A DNA stretch of 64,000 bases from Mucidula mucida (taxonomy: Eukaryota; Basidiomycota; Agaricomycetes; Agaricales; Physalacriaceae): the NCBI GenBank assembly GCA_015501055.1, contig JADNYV010000026.1, forward strand, positions 268,211 to 332,210, in the 5' to 3' direction. This document shows, in pieces, positions 60,666 through 64,000 of this stretch; positions within the stretch are counted from its first letter, which is position 1; each line of letters opens with the position of its first letter. Made by a program: the position numbers and the translations under genes. The notes below the pieces were generated by a model that was given only the letters and a program-made list of their open reading frames with translations, searched no databases and was not told the DNA's origin.

Positions 60666-62299
60666 ATGCCTTCAGGTTACCTACTCAGAGACAGCACCCG
60701 TAGCGTCCCTTTCTCCTCGCGTCTTCTCCCTCTAGCCGACCCCTCGCTGGCCACGGTCATTGGTGATAGATTGTTGGATATTACAAGTAGACGTCCAGTT
60801 CCAGTGGCGGAGATCAAGACCGGCATATGGAGATTCAACAGGTTGATCGCGAAGGAAATGGTAGCCAGGATAGAGGAAAGGGTTAAATGTGTCAAGGAAG
60901 TAGTCAGGAACGGAAGATTGCCGGCAGGCAGTCCATTTCCGCATCTTTACAGCCCGGCCCAGCTCCTTGATCCGGGCTATCCCTGAATGCTGCCAAGACA
61001 TTGTGGGCGCTCACAAAGCTAACGCTTAACGAGTGCAACACATATCTCTTGTATCAACGCTGTCTTATGGGGGAAACGGCCTGGAAAGCCTGCCTTTTCC
61101 CAGAGTCCCTAAGCGTGTTACAAGAGGAGCGATGGGGGAACGTCTCATGCAGAGGTGCAGTTCTTGATTTTGCAGAAGCTTCACACGGACCCATCGCTCG
61201 ATTGCTGACTAGCAGCGATGTCATCTTCTATTATTGCGAATACTCGCTGCTATCGGACAATCCAGGAGAGCGCGAAGCCTTTTGCCGCGCCTTCCGTCTA
61301 AATCCCGATCTCATTGATTCCTACCATGACGAATGCGGCAGAGCCAGCGCATTCCTTGACGAAAACTCCATATATCCTTTCCACACTCCCATTGTTCACA
61401 ACCTACTACGCGCTTACGACGAACATCTGATTAAAGTCTCTTCCGAGTTGGTTTTGATTCCCCCTGCTGCCATTCCCCCTCGGATGAAATGCTTCCTACT
61501 CCCGTCCGCTGACTGGCAAACAATTCCCATCAACTACGACACGGCCGTACTGATGTCCTGGTGTTTTGTATCCACGGTGGAGATGTCGGGATACAGAGAC
61601 CAAGTTCTAGTCCTTCACTCGGACATTCGTCTCGCATACAAAGAGCACTCCCCAGCTCGTCGAGCCTTTCAGAAGATCTTAGGGGACGCCATTCGCGACG
61701 GATCGTACCAAAAGGCCATGTCCTTTCTCGAGCAACACATCGCGTCACACGGACCGTCCTTGGCGGTGCAGGAAGTCAACAACCTTCCCTTCCCTTACTT
61801 ATCTGTGGATCCTCCCTCGACGAGAGTTATCTCACGAGCCGCAGCCGAGGAGATAGCAGGCATCATATACCGTAACCTGGCTGTTGTTGGGGAACCCAAC
61901 GTCGTTCAACTCAACCCAGCTTTTGATGCGCCAAGCGGCCTGAATTTTCACGCACCAATGGTCGAGGCCCCAGCGCCAGAATTTTCCCCTATCCTCAACG
62001 CGACAACATTTGAATTAATGCGGGACTCGCCGATGGGCTCGGAGGAAGGAGAGTATCATCCGACCTCCATGGATTGAGATGTGTCGCCTTTGACTTACCC
62101 ACTTACCGACGACAAGTTTCCGGCTACGACATCAGTAGCAGGGCCTTCAAGGCTCCGAAGTCGTCCTCGCCCGAGCCCTTATGATCGTCGCCCAGTGCAG
62201 AATTGCGGAACGTGTAGAGGGGATCACGAGATTGGAACTTGCCAATGGGAACATTTGGCGACTGCTATTGTCGACACAGGGAATGCAAATGCTGTATAA
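60666..62299 (+). CDS. Retrotransposon third ORF (env position), unknown function, CCHC-like tail
   Basis: An ORF of about 540 codons between pol and the 3' LTR, starting MPSGYLLRDSTRSVPF. Two defects: a one-base gap at a CCC run near 60983 (the sequence continues LNAAKTLWALTKLTLNE in the shifted frame) and an in-frame TGA at 62075-62077. The long middle part (61001-62074) is open and looks like a globular, helix-rich protein with no signal peptide and no transmembrane segment, so it is not an envelope protein. The tail after the TGA carries CGTCRGDHEIGTC (C-X2-C-X3-H-X4-C), a zinc-knuckle-like motif one residue shorter than the retroviral form. I do not recognise the family. Confidence 0.75.
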
Positions 62300-62302
62300 T
62301 CA

Positions 62303-62313
62303 AGAGCGGGGGG
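62303..62313 (+). other. Polypurine tract of the retrotransposon
   Basis: AGAGCGGGGGG just before the 3' LTR, the expected plus-strand priming site. Confidence 0.6.
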
Positions 62314-62316
62314 CTA

Positions 62317-62771
62317 TGTAAGGGCTAGGTTACTCTAGGAAAATTGTTTGCGTGCACAACGCATGTATGGTATGCACATGTACTCCTATGACTCATTATG
62401 ACTTTGTCTATGACTCTTTTCCTTTCTTGACTCTTTATTACACAGCGTACGGCTCCGTAAATAGTATAAAAGGCTGTTGTCAGTACTACAATATCATCTC
62501 TTTTCTACCTCAACCTTTGAAACACGTGTGCGTTCGTCTTGCGAGGCCCGTGTCAGGTCCACGAACTACGCGTCTCAATGACCGGATTGATCTCTGAGAT
62601 CCTTGTCTCTTCCCTGACGATCATCCTTACAGAGCCGAAAGCTCTCTTCGATCTACCCGCACTTCAGGACACACCACTGTTACACGTAGTAAGTATCATA
62701 ACGTTCGCTAGGTACAGATTGTGTACTAACGACTCCCATCTTTCTTGCACGAGTTCTCGTGCCTTCTTACA
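62317..62771 (+). repeat. 3' LTR (455 bp)
   Basis: Direct copy of 51765-52219 with about 16 substitutions and no indel. TATA box at 62464-62470. Nine CpG sites of the 5' copy are TpG or CpA here. Confidence 0.95.
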
Positions 62772-63000
62772 GGCAATGTATGACTGCAATGAAGAGGGCA
62801 GTGAACGATGAAGAAAAAGCGGACAAGCTGGAAACAGCCACCGCCGCGCAGAACGAGGGAGTCCTCTTATACAACCGTGAGTCAAAAGCCCAGCGTGGAA
62901 GCAGACAATGTACCGATCTCTGGGAATCATTCTACCTTCGTCAATCGTCATCTCCAGCAGGGGCGAACACCCATCTTGGAAACATGTTGAAATACCCATA
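62772..63000 (+). pseudogene. Coding-like fragment abutting the 3' LTR
   Basis: Directly after the LTR a frame reads QCMTAMKRAVNDEEKADKLE, then TATAAQNEGVLLYN up to a GTGAGT donor, followed by a possible exon to 63000. It has no start because the LTR occupies that side. It may be the 3' part of a gene interrupted by the retrotransposon. Family not recognised. Confidence 0.3.
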
Positions 63001-63099
63001 AAGAAGCGCGCTAGTCCCGTTAATCTCGGTGCTCATACTCTACAAAGGCGGATATCTAAGCCATACTGTAACCGCATCAGATTGAACTGGGTGTATCTT

Positions 63100-63228
63100 T
63101 CATAGAGCGGGAACACCAACAATATCGAGCGGCGCGTAGTCAACCGGTACTTGGTCCATAATGGGCGCTCCAAGATTGACACGCAAATCCAAGCGGAGAC
63201 AACGAGGATGACGACCCACGGCGGCGGC
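63100..63228 (-). pseudogene. Coding-like gene end cut by a candidate LTR
   Basis: On the minus strand the sequence reads AVGRHPRCLRLDLRVNLGAP, then IMDQVPVDYAPLDIVGVPAL and a TGA (63100-63102). It looks like the conserved C-terminus of a protein I cannot name. The frame runs into the candidate LTR boundary at 63229. Confidence 0.3.
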
Positions 63229-63757
63229 TGTTAGCGACTGACTAAGCCACGAGACTCAACCAGGTACCACAGCAAGAACTGAAAGAGAAAACGTTCGCGT
63301 TCGTAAGACTAGGCTAGGCCAGGTGTATAAACGAGATCGGAACTAAAGTACAATGATACTACACTACTGCTTATATACTATTAAGTCTGTGTTTGAAGCT
63401 CCTTGTCCATACGCGTTTCCACTAGGGATGCTCCACGCCCTTGACCCAGTGTTGTATGCTACTAGTCCATGAAACCATTAAATACGAGTGGTGACTGCAT
63501 GTAAGTAATAATACTGAAACGACCATGTGTACTACGAGTGTCGGCGGTGTGTATACAATAGGGAGTCCATGAGGTATCGGCATGTATGATGTCATCCATG
63601 TGTTGGGCGTGTGTCCGACATGAGTACGGCTTCGGTAATGAAAAGGGGTATGATTGGTGACGAAACAGATGATGAAACGGTCCGTTGGTTGATAAGACAA
63701 GGCTCCCGATAAGATATGATAAGATGTGAAAATGTGAAAATATGGCGATTCATAACA
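63229..63757 (-). repeat. Candidate 3' LTR of a second retrotransposon (529 bp)
   Basis: On the minus strand it begins TGTTATG right after a purine-rich tract (GAGGAGGGGG) that follows a pol stop codon, and could end in TAACA at 63229. The TGTTA...TAACA ends form a 5-bp inverted repeat. The partner LTR lies outside the window, so the left border is an inference. Confidence 0.5.
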
Positions 63758-63768
63758 TCACCCCCTCC

Positions 63769-64000
63769 TCAAGGCGCAAGTTCCATTCTGCGCCAGAGTC
63801 GCTCCATGAGGGCTGCAGAGGGTAGCGTGACGTCGAGGGGTTCGGTATCGGGCGGTGGCATGGGTCGGAAAAGATGTGATGGAAATTGCGACATGGGGAC
63901 TTCAATGCGAGCAAGCGCGGGTGGCTTTGGCTTGTTCGGATATTGTTGGTGGAAATCACTGATGGCTTCGTCGGCATTTTTGAGATTGCATGCCGGTTCC
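63769..64000 (-). mobile_element. C-terminal end of a second Ty3/gypsy pol (chromodomain tail), truncated by the window
   Basis: The minus-strand frame EPACNLKNADEAISDFHQQY, then PNKPKPPALARIEVPMSQFP, ending ERLWRRMELAP and TGA (63769-63771). EP..NL.NA.EAI..FH..YP is the end of the chromodomain in basidiomycete chromoviruses. The stop, purine tract and LTR-like start follow in the order expected for the 3' end of such an element. Confidence 0.75.

Larger units (their letters stand above)
51765..62771 (+). mobile_element. Ty3/gypsy chromovirus LTR retrotransposon, 11.0 kb, decayed, with extra ORF
   Basis: Flanked by two 455-bp direct repeats beginning TGTAAGGG and ending TTACA. Internal order: gag with zinc knuckle, protease, RT (YIDD), RNase H, integrase, chromodomain-like tail, then a third ORF with its own TATA box, then a polypurine tract and the 3' LTR. 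RNase H precedes integrase and a chromodomain is present, so it is a Ty3/gypsy chromovirus. All internal stops inspected are TGA, and several one-base frame breaks occur, so the copy is not autonomous as written. The LTRs differ at about 16 of 455 positions, indicating a moderately old insertion. Confidence 0.95.

Noticed and set aside
60666..62299. Interpretation of the third ORF as an envelope gene
   Set aside because: No signal peptide, no transmembrane segment, no furin-like site.
51760..62776. 5-bp target-site duplication of the retrotransposon
   Set aside because: The flanks ATGGC and GGCAA do not match directly; a shared GGC is too short and shifted.
1..64000. CRISPR arrays, operons, bacterial signals and tRNA/rRNA genes
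   Set aside because: The window is fungal nuclear DNA; no regular spaced repeats and no recognisable tRNA or rRNA were seen by eye. A covariance-model scan would be decisive for tRNA.

Overview
The window is a piece of a filamentous basidiomycete nuclear genome, most likely Agaricomycetes. Evidence: a class I hydrophobin, very short (about 45-60 nt) introns in nearly every gene, a BTB/POZ protein and an F-box/LRR protein of the kinds expanded in mushrooms, a GH71 alpha-1,3-glucanase with WSC domains, and Ty3/gypsy chromovirus retrotransposons. Genes lie on both strands with no operon-like grouping. Most models below were rebuilt by joining reading frames at GT..AG borders, so exon edges are inferences from the sequence.

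Left part (0-20 kb): GH18 chitinase, Hri1-like protein, secreted M28 aminopeptidase (-), yapsin-like aspartic protease (-), a Ser/Pro-rich protein (-), a 761-bp hairpin repeat, a BTB protein, a relic-rich stretch (NAD(P)-binding and carrier/thioesterase remnants), a PD-(D/E)XK-like gene, the lipin-type phosphatidate phosphatase Pah1 (-) and a class I hydrophobin (-).

Middle (20-44.5 kb): annexin, GH71 glucanase with three WSC domains (several frame breaks), complex I subunit NDUFB9 (-) divergent from the RNA polymerase I factor Rrn3, an Rtc3/SBDS-domain protein with an apparent 4-nt exon and a truncated second copy nearby, an acidic protein with a duplicated exon unit, a membrane dipeptidyl aminopeptidase (DPP IV family), a second long hairpin repeat (956 bp), a hemerythrin-like protein and a secreted phytase-like protein.

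Right part (44.5-64 kb): a secreted-domain plus multi-pass membrane protein, an F-box/LRR protein (-), a Ser-rich protein, then a complete but decayed 11-kb Ty3/gypsy chromovirus (51765-62771) with 455-bp LTRs. This element carries gag with a collagen-like Gly-X-Y tract, pol (protease-RT-RNase H-integrase-chromodomain) and, unusually, a third long ORF with its own TATA box between pol and the 3' LTR. Nonsense codons (all TGA) and LTR differences point to CpG-type deamination. At the right edge are coding-like relics, a candidate LTR and the pol tail of a second chromovirus on the minus strand.

A recurrent theme is single-base frame breaks in otherwise well-conserved genes, many beside short homopolymers. 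They occur in host genes and in the transposon alike, so consensus (assembly) errors are a serious alternative to pseudogenisation.
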